Shown: positions 38,725 to 47,869 of the stretch, in pieces
Numbering within the stretch: the stretch's first letter is position 1
How the letters are laid out: each line of letters starts with the position of its first letter
NCBI GenBank assembly: GCA_016791105.1
Contig: JAEUNM010000054.1
Location: 1-64,000, forward strand
Source of the DNA: Rhodocyclaceae bacterium
GTDB taxonomy: Bacteria; Pseudomonadota; Gammaproteobacteria; Burkholderiales; Rhodocyclaceae
Reading direction: 5' to 3'
DNA length: 64,000 bases
Position numbers and translations under genes: made by a program
Notes under the pieces: generated by a model
Seen by the model: only the letters and a program-made list of their open reading frames with translations
The model's database searches: none
Told to the model about the DNA's origin: nothing

Positions 38725-41700
38725 CCCTGCACCCCGCCAAATTTTGCCGCCGCGCGCACCAGATCATCCACCACCCGCGGTGCTGCCGTCATCTGATACG
38801 TCCCTATGCCCGGCAGCGTGATCGCCACCGGGCGCCCGCCCGCCGCACCCGGCGCGGGCAGCGCCACAGCCGGGGGCGCAAACCCGGATAGCGCGGAGCG
38901 CTGCGCGCCCGCCAGGCTCACCAGCCCGCCGGCGGCAAAACGCGGCATGCGCATGGAATTCATGGAATCCAGCGCGGCCAGGCCGTAGTGCTGCACAGCC
39001 GCGGCGCGCAGCATGTATTCGCCGTGCGATCCCCACATCAGCACGCTATCCGACGTGCCGGTACCGGGGCCGGTCACCAGGCCGCCGGCCGCCTTGGCCG
39101 GCAGCCCGATCGTGCCCAGCGCCTGATCGGCCTGCTGGTCCGCTTTCGTGGCCGGCACCACCGTGACAGTGATGCCCTGCAGCTTCTTTTCGATCTCGGC
39201 GCGGATCGCGTCCAGGTCGTGCGGATCGAGCAGCGGCGTGAGCTTGATATCGACGCTTTTCAGCGCCTCCACCTGCTGCTTGATCTGCTCCATTTGCGCC
39301 GTGATCTTGTCGACAGCGCCGCTCGCGGCCTTTTCCTGTACGCCCGCCAAATTCTGAGCGAGCGCCTCGGCTTGCTTGGCCATATAGCCGACCACGGCCG
39401 TGTCCAGCGATCCAGCATCCGCGGCTTCAGACAGCGCCTTTTGCAGCTCAGCCTCTTTCAGGCCGGCCTTCGTGAAATCAGCTTTGGAGAGGGACTTTTC
39501 CGCCACGGAAGTGGCGGCGCGCAGCTCGTCGACATACCGCTGTAGATCGGTCAGCGACGGGCCTTCCGCGCGCTTTTGCTGGAGCCCCTGCAGCTCCTGC
39601 TGCACCGTAGCGGCCGATCGCTCGCCGCCGCGGAATACCTGTAATCCGCCGTCCCCGCCCCCGCCCTCGGCCTGGCTCTGCTCGCGCTGCTGCTTCGCCT
39701 GCAGCTCCCGTTGCAACTGCTTTTCACGCCGCGCAAGTTCATTGGCCGGCGTGGGCGCGAGCTTCTCGTTGATTGCTGCGTACTGCTGAGCAATCGCCTC
39801 CCGGCGCGCGCGCGCCGCTTCGAGGTCTTTATTAGCCTTGTCGAGCTGCGTCACCAGCTCGGCATAGTGCGTCTTCATTTCGGCGAGCATGCCGCGCTGA
39901 ATTGCCACGACACTCGTCGCGAGGCGGCGCTCGTCGGCCTCCCATACCGCATCGACCGCCCTCACCGCCACCTGGGCCGCCTGCACCATCGCCAGGCGCT
40001 CGGAATAGATCGCCGCCACCTCGCGGTTGCCGTTGCGCGCCGCCTCCGCAGCGGCTGCGCCGCTATACAGAGCGGAGCGCGCCAGCTCCTCGCTATACGC
40101 GCTCCGTTGCGCGGCTGTCATCGACTCGATTTCGTCGCGCGTGTGGATCACCACCGATGCGTATTCTGAATTCGCGGCCTGCAGACGCTGAAAATACTGC
40201 ATTTCATCTCGCGCCGCAGCCGCCGCCGAACGGTGCGAATCGATCAGCTTGGCCAACTCGGCCAACACCGCCGCAATCGCCGCCGCGACGCCCACAAACG
40301 GGATAGCGCGCACAGCCGTGCCGAGCAATGCCAACGCAGCCGCCCCACCGCGCGCCGCGAATGCCATGCCGCTCAGGCCCTCGGCCGCCGCGGCCGCCTG
40401 GCGCCCGAACGCCAGCGCGATGGCGAGGCGCCCCGCATCGGCCACCAGCCCGCCAATTTTGACGGTCGCATAGGCTGCGGCGACGGACAGCACCACGTCG
40501 CGATGCTCGACTAGCACCTGCGTCACCGTGGCCAGCACACGCAGCAGATCGCCCAGCGCCTGCGCAATCCCGGTCGCGACGCGCTGCAGCTCGCCGCTTT
40601 CCGCAGCGCGGTCGAGCTCGCGGCCGATCATTTCCACTTGGCGTGATAGCTCGGCCAGTAGGCCGCTACTTGCGATCTGCTGCTTGAACCGCTCCCACCT
40701 GTTTTCCAGGCGCTGTAACGCCGCCTGGTCCGATTCCGCCGCCTTGCCCACCGCCTCCGCCACCTGCGCGCGCAGTGTCGCCGCGAATTTGGGCAGAAAG
40801 TCGGCAGCGCGCAATTCCCCCCCAGCGAGCAGCTTTTCGAACTCGGCCGCGGTGCGCCCGATCGCTGCCCGGCCCGCATCCGCAGCGATGGGCAGCGCCT
40901 GCTCGAGCTGCAACTTCCATTCCTGAGATTGCACCACGCCTTTCGACATGATCTGCGAGATCGCGCGGAAACTGCTGCCGACCTGGTCGTTGCTCAGGTG
41001 CAATGTCGCCGCGGCTTCCGCGATCCCCGTAAAAATCTCCCGTTGCTGCTGCAGCGTGAGTCCCGATCCGCGTGCCGAGGCGCCCAGCTCCGCGTATTCT
41101 TCGGCCACCGTCTTGATCGATAGCCCGAGTCGATCTGCGGTTCTGTTCGCAAAATCCAGTTCCCGTCGGCCCTGCGCGACGGACCCAAACACGAAACTGA
41201 ACCGATTTTCCTGGGCCGCCAAATCAAGCCCGGAATGCACGATGGAGCGCACAACCTCGAGCGCCTCGCGTGCCGCCAACGCCGCCGTCACCACCCCGGC
41301 CAGTCTGGACTGCAGAGCCTGCGGCCCGGCGGCGGCATCGGCCGATGCCAGCCCGGCCATTTCCGCGCGCAGCGCGGCGGTGCGAGCCCGCGCCGCTTCC
41401 AGCGCCCGCGCCAGATCGGTCGGCCCCGCCGTAGAGGCACGCAGCGCTGACACCGCCGCTTGCACGCGCCCGATCTCCGCCGCAATCTGCGCACTCGACC
41501 GCAGCCCCAGCGCATCGAATGCCGTATCGCTACGCCCCTGCCGCGCAGCCGCGGCAGCCTGCAATGCGGCGCGGCGCGCCAGCGCCTGCTCCTGCGCCAC
41601 CTCCACGCGCGATATCGCCGCCGCCTCGCGCAGCGCCGCAGCCTCCGCCTGCTGTGCCACCAAACGCGAGGCAGCGGCCGCGCGCTCGCGCGCCGTGGCC

Positions 41701-42743
41701 AGCGCGCCGGCCGCGGCCTCGCCGCGGCGCATGGCGTCATCCGCGAGCGCCAGCTTGTGCGCCAGCCTGTCCTGCTCGGCAGACAGTGCGGCGGTATCCA
41801 CGCCCGCACGCTGCAGCCGCTCTGCCAGGCGTGCCGCCTGTGCAGATTGTTTTTCGCCCGCGGCGGCGGCCCGGTCTGCTGCCGCGATCTGCTCGCGCAG
41901 CGCAGCCACCTCGCGCGGCGCGCCGGAGCGCGTCGCAGCCAGCCGCTCACGCTCCACCTGGCGCAGCGCTTGTGCCGCCGCCAGCCGCTCTTCCTCTGCC
42001 GCCAGCGCGGCGGTATCCACGCCGGCTGCGCGCAAGGCAGCGTGCAGCGTCTCGAGGCTCGCCGCGGCGCGCGCTGAATCGCGTTCCAGCGCGCCCAACG
42101 CCTTGATGCTCCCCAGCTTGTCCGCCCAGGCCGCGGCCTTGTCGCGCAGCCTATCCTGCTCCTTGCCCAGCGCGTCCATATCCACGCCGGCCCGCTGCAG
42201 CGCCGCGGACAGCCGCCCGATCTCCGCCACGGCGGCGGCCGTAGGCGGGCCGGCGCGCGTGAGTGCCTGCAGCCGGTCGATCTGGCCGGCCTGGCGCTGC
42301 ACCTCGCGCAGCGCGCCCGCGGCATTGCGCTGCTCGTCGGCAAGGAACTGCGTCGCCACGCCGGCGCCATTCAACGTCGCGCGCAACAGCTCGGCCTGGG
42401 CACGCTGCGCCGCGAGCGCGGCGGCAGCGTCCCGTGCGCCGCCTATCTGCCCCAGCGTGCGCGCCACGCCGGCCTGCTCGGCGGCGAGTGCGCGCTCCGC
42501 TTCCGCGAGCGCCTGTGACTGCGCGCGCAGCGCGTCCAGATCGCCGCGCAGGGACTGCGCCTGGCGCCCGGCTTCGGCCGACGCCTCGCGCATACGCTGC
42601 AGTTCGCGCAGCGCCCCGATATCTTTCAGCGGGCGCGTCAGCTCGCCGGTCAGGCGCTGGTAATTCTGGCGGAGCCGGTCTGTCTCGGACAGGGCTTGTC
42701 CGCCCTCCAAGAGCACCCGGATTTTGGTTTGCAGATCGGCCAC
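38721..42743 (-). CDS. Tail tape measure protein
   Basis: 1340 aa, the longest gene in the window. It sets tail length and occupies the tail lumen. The N-terminal 430 residues are coiled coil with a repeated LxxAGVDxxxLxxEQxRL motif. The tape-measure domain (about 480-690: RLGLSIKTVAEEYAELGASARGSGL, SQIMSKGVVQSQEWKLQLEQALP) follows, then hydrophobic segments about 745-850 and another coil. It starts with GTG. A length above 1300 residues implies a long tail. Confidence 0.93.
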   Translation of the reverse strand: MADLQTKIRVLLEGGQALSETDRLRQNYQRLTGELTRPLKDIGALRELQRMREASAEAGRQAQSLRGDLDALRAQSQALAEAERALAAEQAGVARTLGQIGGARDAAAALAAQRAQAELLRATLNGAGVATQFLADEQRNAAGALREVQRQAGQIDRLQALTRAGPPTAAAVAEIGRLSAALQRAGVDMDALGKEQDRLRDKAAAWADKLGSIKALGALERDSARAAASLETLHAALRAAGVDTAALAAEEERLAAAQALRQVERERLAATRSGAPREVAALREQIAAADRAAAAGEKQSAQAARLAERLQRAGVDTAALSAEQDRLAHKLALADDAMRRGEAAAGALATARERAAAASRLVAQQAEAAALREAAAISRVEVAQEQALARRAALQAAAAARQGRSDTAFDALGLRSSAQIAAEIGRVQAAVSALRASTAGPTDLARALEAARARTAALRAEMAGLASADAAAGPQALQSRLAGVVTAALAAREALEVVRSIVHSGLDLAAQENRFSFVFGSVAQGRRELDFANRTADRLGLSIKTVAEEYAELGASARGSGLTLQQQREIFTGIAEAAATLHLSNDQVGSSFRAISQIMSKGVVQSQEWKLQLEQALPIAADAGRAAIGRTAAEFEKLLAGGELRAADFLPKFAATLRAQVAEAVGKAAESDQAALQRLENRWERFKQQIASSGLLAELSRQVEMIGRELDRAAESGELQRVATGIAQALGDLLRVLATVTQVLVEHRDVVLSVAAAYATVKIGGLVADAGRLAIALAFGRQAAAAAEGLSGMAFAARGGAAALALLGTAVRAIPFVGVAAAIAAVLAELAKLIDSHRSAAAAARDEMQYFQRLQAANSEYASVVIHTRDEIESMTAAQRSAYSEELARSALYSGAAAAEAARNGNREVAAIYSERLAMVQAAQVAVRAVDAVWEADERRLATSVVAIQRGMLAEMKTHYAELVTQLDKANKDLEAARARREAIAQQYAAINEKLAPTPANELARREKQLQRELQAKQQREQSQAEGGGGDGGLQVFRGGERSAATVQQELQGLQQKRAEGPSLTDLQRYVDELRAATSVAEKSLSKADFTKAGLKEAELQKALSEAADAGSLDTAVVGYMAKQAEALAQNLAGVQEKAASGAVDKITAQMEQIKQQVEALKSVDIKLTPLLDPHDLDAIRAEIEKKLQGITVTVVPATKADQQADQALGTIGLPAKAAGGLVTGPGTGTSDSVLMWGSHGEYMLRAAAVQHYGLAALDSMNSMRMPRFAAGGLVSLAGAQRSALSGFAPPAVALPAPGAAGGRPVAITLPGIGTYQMTAAPRVVDDLVRAAAKFGGVQG

Positions 42744-42753
42744 GGCGGCCGCC

Positions 42754-43181
42754 TCAAGTGCGGCTGGCCGCGACGTCCAGCGCGGTCAGGTAGAGGCTAT
42801 ACGGATAGTCCCACACGCCAGCATGCCCATGCATGACTAAGCAGCAGCAGGACCGCTCGATGGCGGCGAGGGCTGCGCCGGGATCGGCATCGCCGGCAGC
42901 CGATCCAGCAGCGCAAAAAAATCGGAGTTCACCTCGCGGCACACATTCCATACCTCACGGCATTCCGAGGGCGTCAGTAGCTCGATCTGCTCCTGCGTGG
43001 CCGTGGTGAGCAGCAGCAAATCATCGGCGGAAAAATCGCCGCACAGCACGCCGAGCAGCGCGTCATCACTATTGCGCGCCGCGGTGCCCTTCAGCCATTG
43101 GCGGATTTCGGCGACCGTCAGTTCGCGGACGGCGAACTCCGTCTCGCCGTCACCTGGCCGTACCTGTCGCAATGCTCGCAT
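42754..43181 (-). CDS. Tail assembly chaperone GT, made by -1 frameshift
   Basis: Predicted fusion of the G frame (89 codons from 43181) to the -1 frame at the heptamer T TTT TTT (42915-42921), adding 53 residues that end LYLTALDVAASRT; total 142 aa. The second part contains the conserved-looking WDYPYSLYLTALD. G and GT proteins made this way, just upstream of the tape measure, chaperone tail assembly in lambda and many siphophages. Confidence 0.8.
42837..43181 (-). CDS. Tail assembly chaperone G, unshifted product
   Basis: 114-aa zero-frame product: VRELTVAEIRQWLKG, then ATQEQIELLTPSECREVWNVCREVN, ending in a Pro/Ser-rich tail after the slip site. It is the gene before the tape measure and after the tail tube gene, the fixed position of G proteins. 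Confidence 0.82.
   Translation of the reverse strand: MRALRQVRPGDGETEFAVRELTVAEIRQWLKGTAARNSDDALLGVLCGDFSADDLLLLTTATQEQIELLTPSECREVWNVCREVNSDFFALLDRLPAMPIPAQPSPPSSGPAAA
42915..42921 (-). other. Programmed -1 ribosomal frameshift site
   Basis: Seven A on the plus strand give T TTT TTT in the G message (codons GAT TTT TTT GCG). The heptamer obeys the X XXY YYZ rule, and the -1 frame is open from here to 42754. Confidence 0.8.
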
Positions 43182-43252
43182 GGCGTCTCCCGTGTAGGTG
43201 CCGGTTTCGGGCGAGCGCCCAGGGAGAGCCGGCGTCCCCCACGGGAGGAGTG

Positions 43253-43987
43253 TTAGATCAGGAGCGAATAAAACTTGCTCAGACCTACGCCGCTGACGGC
43301 CGGGTCGGCCAACAGCGTAAGTTTCAGATTCAGCGTACCGAACTTGTCGCTCAAAAGCCCGAGCGTCGCCGCGGGCGGCAATTTCACGCGGTTGAACCGC
43401 ACCATGACAGGTGCGCCGGTCACCTGGTCATGCCCGCGCAGCATCAGCGCGTAGAAAGCACCGGCATTGGTCAGCGCGTGAATCAGGGTCTGATTGGCGC
43501 GCGTGTAATCCACCGTCACGTCATCGCCGGCGACCAGGCCGGCCGGCGCGAGCCAATCGACGCCATGTTCGCTGACCGTATAGTCCGTACCAGCGACAAA
43601 CGTCGTCGCACCTTTTTTCAGCACGGGCGGCACGGCCAGGTCTGCGAGAAAATCGAACGGCATGAAGGAGCCGGGCGACGCCTGATGCTCCTCCGCGACT
43701 ACCGCCAGGTCTGCCGCGACCAGCGTCGACAGCCCTTGGACCGCGCGCGCGATATTCGCGGGCGTCAATTCCGTCAGAGTCAGGTCGAGCGTGACGTCAG
43801 TCACCTCGTCATAGATATCCGCGCTGCCGCCGGAGATATCCATCATGTTCGGCACTTTATCGGACTGGATTGCGTGCGCCAGATCGCACTTCGTTGCGTT
43901 CCCCAGCCCGGCGTATGCGATTGCGGCCGCATTCGCCATGTACAGCCCGATCATCAATTGCCCGCGGAACCGCTTCGCATTTGCCAT
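43253..43987 (-). CDS. Phage major tail tube-type protein
   Basis: 244 aa, beginning MANAKRFRGQLMIGLYMANA. Segments such as IYDEVTDVTLDLTLTELTPANIARAV and VKKGATTFVAGTDYTV-type text match tail tube proteins of Mu-like siphophages, which assign values along the tube as gene neighbours of G/GT. The ATG at 43987 is chosen over 44020. No sheath gene is adjacent, so the tail is probably non-contractile. Confidence 0.8.
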   Translation of the reverse strand: MANAKRFRGQLMIGLYMANAAAIAYAGLGNATKCDLAHAIQSDKVPNMMDISGGSADIYDEVTDVTLDLTLTELTPANIARAVQGLSTLVAADLAVVAEEHQASPGSFMPFDFLADLAVPPVLKKGATTFVAGTDYTVSEHGVDWLAPAGLVAGDDVTVDYTRANQTLIHALTNAGAFYALMLRGHDQVTGAPVMVRFNRVKLPPAATLGLLSDKFGTLNLKLTLLADPAVSGVGLSKFYSLLI

Positions 43988-43991
43988 GGTG

Positions 43992-44411
43992 TCACACCCC
44001 CAAATAAACATCCGCCGCAAATGCGAGCGGGAAATTAAACGTGCCCGGCCCGAACGTCGGGCGGTACGTCGAGTCCGTCAGCGTCAGCACGTCGCTGCAG
44101 CCCTCGGGCGCCCAGCCCAGCAGCGCGGCCAGCACCCTATCCACCAGTGGAGAGGCCGCATTACGCGCCCGCTCCACCGCCTCAGTCTGCGCGGCGGTTT
44201 TCACCACGCAGATGATGTCCAGCTTCTGCGTCACCAGCGCCTGTCCGGGCGACGCATCTTTAATCCGGTATGTGCCGGGCACGATGATGGCGGCCGGTGC
44301 GCGCTCCGCCTGCTGCGCCACATCCGCGGCAGACAGCACATGGATGGCGCGGATTTCCTGCTCGCGCAGGCGCGCCGCCACCGCTTCACCGAGCGCGAAA
44401 AACCCCCTCAC
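43992..44411 (-). CDS. Tail terminator-like protein (gp37 family)
   Basis: 139 aa. FFALGEAVAARLREQ at the start, VLSAADVAQQAERAPAAIIVPGTYRI in the middle and FNFPLAFAADVYLGV at the end resemble gp37-type proteins that cap the tail at the head side. It lies directly before the tube gene, 4 bp apart. Confidence 0.7.
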   Translation of the reverse strand: MRGFFALGEAVAARLREQEIRAIHVLSAADVAQQAERAPAAIIVPGTYRIKDASPGQALVTQKLDIICVVKTAAQTEAVERARNAASPLVDRVLAALLGWAPEGCSDVLTLTDSTYRPTFGPGTFNFPLAFAADVYLGV

Positions 44412-44719
44412 CGCGCGCGCACCTTGAGCCGCACGCTGCGACTATCCCGGCGCCCGTCGCCGGACGTCACATGCACCGTCGCTGTCAGATCGCGCCCCTG
44501 CGTGCCCGGCGCGACGGCCAGCAAAGCCCAGGTGCGCGGCCCGTCGAGCCCGGACGTCAAAACCAGCACACCGTCATCGGCGGACCACTCCGCATTGGCG
44601 ATGTGATCGCCACCCAGCCAGTCCGCCCAGTCACGCCCGTAGCCGAGCGTTGCATCCGGCGCGTGCGTCCACCACGGCACACCGTCGCGGTCATAGCGGA
44701 CAGGTACGGGCAGGGCCAT
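44408..44719 (-). CDS. Phage fibre-tail adaptor-like protein
   Basis: 103 aa of the small Ig-like family with DWADWLGGDHIANAEWSADDGV, TWALLAVAPGTQGRDLTATV and a closing GRRDSRSVRLKVRAR. This pattern is annotated as a fibre-tail adaptor in related prophages. The ATG at 44719 avoids overlap with the upstream gene. It overlaps the downstream start by 4 nt. Confidence 0.68.
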   Translation of the reverse strand: MALPVPVRYDRDGVPWWTHAPDATLGYGRDWADWLGGDHIANAEWSADDGVLVLTSGLDGPRTWALLAVAPGTQGRDLTATVHVTSGDGRRDSRSVRLKVRAR

Positions 44720-44726
44720 GTCTGCA

Positions 44727-45236
44727 TCACTCAGCGCTGTCGCACTCGATAGCGAGAGAATAGGCCACGACATTCACCGCCGCGGCGCCGGCTACCACCG
44801 TGCGGCGCAGCCACAGCGCATGGCGTGCGCCGGGCGCCAGATCGCCGGGCGACACCGCCGCCGCGAGATTGGGCGCCGCCGAAAACGTCACCCCCGCAGG
44901 GGCCGTATTCTCATCGGCGATCACCTGCTCGGTGCCGCTGATACCCGACGTTCCGAGGCCGAGCGCAATAAACGTATCGGCCCGGCCCGTGTTCGCGGCG
45001 AGATATTCGGCCACACCATACGCGGTGTTCGTCGCCGATTTATTGAGCAGGTAGATGCAGCGGTACTCGACATCACCAGCGGCCGTTTCGAGGCCGCTAA
45101 CCATGTCCCATAAGTTGTGCAACGTGGTCGCCAGATCAACCGCCGTCGCAGACATTGCCCCGCCGAGAGACAGAGCCGGATTCGAGTTCCCGGCGCCGCC
45201 GGACAGCCGCCATTCCAAATCGCTGCTATTGAGCAT
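44727..45236 (-). CDS. Phage structural protein, 169 aa
   Basis: Starts MLNSSDLEWRLSGGAGNSNP and contains YRCIYLLNKSATNTAYGVAEYL and PGARHALWLRRTV. This LxWRLSGGAxNxNPxxSLGG beginning is common in minor head or tail proteins of transposable phages. Exact role unknown. Confidence 0.72.
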   Translation of the reverse strand: MLNSSDLEWRLSGGAGNSNPALSLGGAMSATAVDLATTLHNLWDMVSGLETAAGDVEYRCIYLLNKSATNTAYGVAEYLAANTGRADTFIALGLGTSGISGTEQVIADENTAPAGVTFSAAPNLAAAVSPGDLAPGARHALWLRRTVVAGAAAVNVVAYSLAIECDSAE

Positions 45237-45658
45237 CAGACCACCCTCATTTCGGCCGCCACCGGCGCATAGCGCACCCCGCGCGGCGCGCCGCTGGCCG
45301 CTTGCGACATGCGATACGCCATCGCCACATACGCCGCGACGCGCGAGCGCATCACGTAACCCGAATTAACGCCGCATGCAACGCGCTTGCGCGTGGCGAA
45401 ACTAAACGCCGCCGCGGCTGCGAGCCGGCTGCGCATCGCATAGCTGCCCGCAGCGCTGCTCATCACCTGCCGCCGCATCGAATACGCGCCAGTTGCGCTG
45501 CGCGTAATCCGGCGCCGCATCGAATACCCCGCTGCAGCTGTGCGCACCACCCGTGCCCGCATCGCATAGCCGCTCGAAGCGGCGGTCGCGACGCGCGCCA
45601 AATGCGGCATGCCGCCGCAAATATCGTAGCCACACAGCGTCTGCCCGCAGGCGGTCAT
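45236..45658 (-). CDS. Repeat-rich phage protein with seven 14-residue repeats
   Basis: 140 aa. After a Cys-containing lead (MTACGQTLCGYDICGG) come seven consecutive units of consensus R-(V/I/L)-x3-A-x3-Y-x-M-R-x, for example RVVRTAAAGYSMRR and RITRSATGAYSMRR. The lattice of Tyr, Met and Arg at fixed spacing suggests a regular helical or solenoid structure. I know no function. It is coupled to both neighbours by overlapping start and stop codons. Confidence 0.78.
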   Translation of the reverse strand: MTACGQTLCGYDICGGMPHLARVATAASSGYAMRARVVRTAAAGYSMRRRITRSATGAYSMRRQVMSSAAGSYAMRSRLAAAAAFSFATRKRVACGVNSGYVMRSRVAAYVAMAYRMSQAASGAPRGVRYAPVAAEMRVV

Positions 45659-46176
45659 GTCGGCCACCCTGTCGAATAGTCGTACTCGTATATTCCGTCG
45701 AAGTCGCCCACGGCTGCGAGTCCATTGATGGCATCGCAATGCCGCCCGCGCACGCCGGCGATGATCGGCCGCAGTGCGCTCAACCTGTCGGCACCAGCGA
45801 CTACTCGCAGCGCGATTTGCTCAATCGTGACCGGTGCAGCGGGCCGACTGCGGTACTGCGCTTCCTGCACGCACCAGGGCGCTTGGCCATCAATGCGGGT
45901 AGCCAGCCAAACGCGGGCTTGCCGCTCGATTTCCGACCACGAGCTTTTTTCTGTCGCTGAATAGCCGGAGGTCAGTGCTTCGAAAAGAGCCGCGGCGTGG
46001 TCCCACACCTGAGCGCATTTTTCGGCGGCTGCGTCTGCCGGCGTCCATGCATCCAGCACAGATTGTGCGGCGGACGCATCGACCACCCGCGGGATGCCGT
46101 TGAAAGTATGGAATCCATACTGCTCGAGGCGGCGGACTAATTCCGGCGTGAGCGGCACCGATATATTGAGGCTCAT
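45655..46176 (-). CDS. Phage hypothetical protein, 173 aa, possibly fibre-associated
   Basis: Begins MSLNISVPLTPELVRRLEQYG, has a helical centre and ends DFDGIYEYDYSTGWPT. Position right after a fibre-like gene would suit a fibre assembly helper, but the sequence does not prove this. The ATG at 46176 overlaps the upstream stop. Confidence 0.6.
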   Translation of the reverse strand: MSLNISVPLTPELVRRLEQYGFHTFNGIPRVVDASAAQSVLDAWTPADAAAEKCAQVWDHAAALFEALTSGYSATEKSSWSEIERQARVWLATRIDGQAPWCVQEAQYRSRPAAPVTIEQIALRVVAGADRLSALRPIIAGVRGRHCDAINGLAAVGDFDGIYEYDYSTGWPT

Positions 46177-47060
46177 GCCGCCACCCATCCATAGTTCGGC
46201 ATGTAGCCTGTGGACACGCCGCTGAAATATCCCACGCCGGTGGGCGCGGCCGGGTCGGGCAATGTGCCCTGCGTCCACTGCTGCATCAGGACGCGATGCC
46301 CGCCCGTGCTGGCATTGTGCCCTGGGGCGGGGACCGGGGTCTCCCACAGGCGGACGCCCTCGTTATACGCTGTGTTCGCGACAGCGAAATTCACGCCGAC
46401 GAAATACCACCCGGGCGCAATGCGCTGAATCCGCCGCGGCGCTGCACCGACGTTGGCGCCGTCGAAAATAAGAATGCCCTGGGCCGTGGTAGTCGCAGTC
46501 CCGGTCCAGCCCCAGAGCAGCCGCCCCGGCAACCCGCTCGGCAACGCCGGATAGATGCCGACGTCACATACATTGACGCTGCCGTATTTGGCACTGATCC
46601 CGGCCACAAGCCCGCCAAAATTGCACAGCGTCGGCACGTAGTGCACACGGTTTGCGGCGGAAACCGCAACCGTCGTGGCCACTACTGCGGCCGGAACGCC
46701 GCAAAAATGCACACGATCAGCCTGCGTCCCGTCGTCATAGCCGCCGCGCCGCGTGGGCTGCACGGATCCCGCCGAAATCGTCGCCTCGACGTAATTAGTG
46801 CCACTGAGAACCGCGGGCGAGTTGGCGTCCGAATACACACCGACCCAGGTTTCGGACACCGCGGTGCGGTCCAGAATCCCCGCGCCCAGCCAGGTGCCCA
46901 CCCCGGTTTCGATGGGTATGCCAGCTGCCGTGCGTATCGAGTACGTCACCAGCTCACCCACCGCCAGGCGTGCAAACGAGGGTTTGCCGGCCACGTCTGC
47001 GAGCGTGAGCGGACCGGTACCGGCCGTATTAGTCGTGGCGGTCAGGAAATTTCTGAGCAT
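46173..47060 (-). CDS. Fibre-like phage structural protein
   Basis: 295 aa. The N-terminal part (about 30-100) matches a recurrent phage pattern: ELVTYSIRTAAGIPIETGVGTWLGAGILDRTAVSETWVG, ending in VEATISAG. The remainder is Gly/Ala-rich and beta-type (HFCGVPAAVVATTVAVSA). Such proteins decorate heads or tails as fibres. It lies just after gp36 in the head-tail junction region. Confidence 0.7.
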   Translation of the reverse strand: MLRNFLTATTNTAGTGPLTLADVAGKPSFARLAVGELVTYSIRTAAGIPIETGVGTWLGAGILDRTAVSETWVGVYSDANSPAVLSGTNYVEATISAGSVQPTRRGGYDDGTQADRVHFCGVPAAVVATTVAVSAANRVHYVPTLCNFGGLVAGISAKYGSVNVCDVGIYPALPSGLPGRLLWGWTGTATTTAQGILIFDGANVGAAPRRIQRIAPGWYFVGVNFAVANTAYNEGVRLWETPVPAPGHNASTGGHRVLMQQWTQGTLPDPAAPTGVGYFSGVSTGYMPNYGWVAA

Positions 47061-47069
47061 GACGGCCCC

Positions 47070-47486
47070 TCAGAACTTGCCGCGGCCGAAGGCGGTGCCG
47101 CCGGACTGAAATTGCGCCGACCCGCCGCCCGCTGCGGGCGCAATCGGCGCAACGCCGGGCAGGCCGACGCGGCCCAGCTGCACATCGCGCAGCCAGGCGC
47201 GCGCGTCTTCGAACGCCTGGCGCGCCTGTTCGGTGGGCGCGCATACATACAGATAGTAACGCGCGACATCGAGCACACAGGCGATCAGTTGCGCCGGCAG
47301 CGGTGCGGCCAATGGCACCGCGTAGCGCCCGCTCAGATACCCGTCAGCCAGGTCGCTGGCGCGCTGTAGCGCGGCCAGCACCAGGGCCTCATCGATCGCG
47401 CCGGCCGGAGGATCGGCGCGATCGGTGAGGTCCTGAATGGTCGCCGCGCCGAACGCGGCGACCATTTCGGCGACAGACCCGTACAT
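47070..47486 (-). CDS. Mu gp36-like protein (DUF1320)
   Basis: 138 aa. YGSVAEMVAAFG at the start, then LQRASDLADGYLSGRYAVPLAAPLPAQLIACVLDVARYYLY, the hallmark of DUF1320 head-tail connector proteins. The C-terminus is Gly/Phe-rich. It is the expected neighbour of gp35 and gp37. Confidence 0.9.
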   Translation of the reverse strand: MYGSVAEMVAAFGAATIQDLTDRADPPAGAIDEALVLAALQRASDLADGYLSGRYAVPLAAPLPAQLIACVLDVARYYLYVCAPTEQARQAFEDARAWLRDVQLGRVGLPGVAPIAPAAGGGSAQFQSGGTAFGRGKF

Positions 47487-47749
47487 CAGGCCGCGCCGCC
47501 CTTGCCGCCCTTGCCGCCCTTGCCGGTGTCGCTGCCAGCATCGCTGCCGGCAGCGGGCGCGGCGTCCGGACCGGGGTGATCGCGCACGATCAGGTTGGGC
47601 TCGGCACGCAGGGCGCGCACCTGTTCGGCGGTCAATTTCGCCAGCTCCAGCACCTGCCCGACCTGGTCGAACGCCATGCCGGCGCGGCGAAACGTCTCCG
47701 GCCGCGCGGCGACGTGGATGAAATTTGCGACGGCCCTGCCTACGTTCAT
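47486..47749 (-). CDS. Mu gp35-like protein
   Basis: 87 aa. FRRAGMAFDQVGQVLELAKLTAEQVRALRAEPNLIV is the compact gp35/HI1506 motif that recognises how Mu-like heads are joined; the tail is Gly/Lys/Asp-rich (KGGKGGKGG). It shares one base with the gp36 start. Confidence 0.82.
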   Translation of the reverse strand: MNVGRAVANFIHVAARPETFRRAGMAFDQVGQVLELAKLTAEQVRALRAEPNLIVRDHPGPDAAPAAGSDAGSDTGKGGKGGKGGAA

Positions 47750-47869
47750 TTTTTGGCTCCTTTTACTGTGTTGGTGCCGGCTTTATCGGACCGGACCGCG
47801 CATCCACATAGCGCAGCCCTGGCTACCCGACTAACGGGGGTTCCCGGCGCCCCCCTGGTATTCTGGAAA

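Noticed and set aside
40948..42663. 571-codon plus-strand frame opposite the tape measure
   Set aside because: Ser/Ala/Arg-only text typical of antisense to an Ala/Leu/Arg coiled coil.
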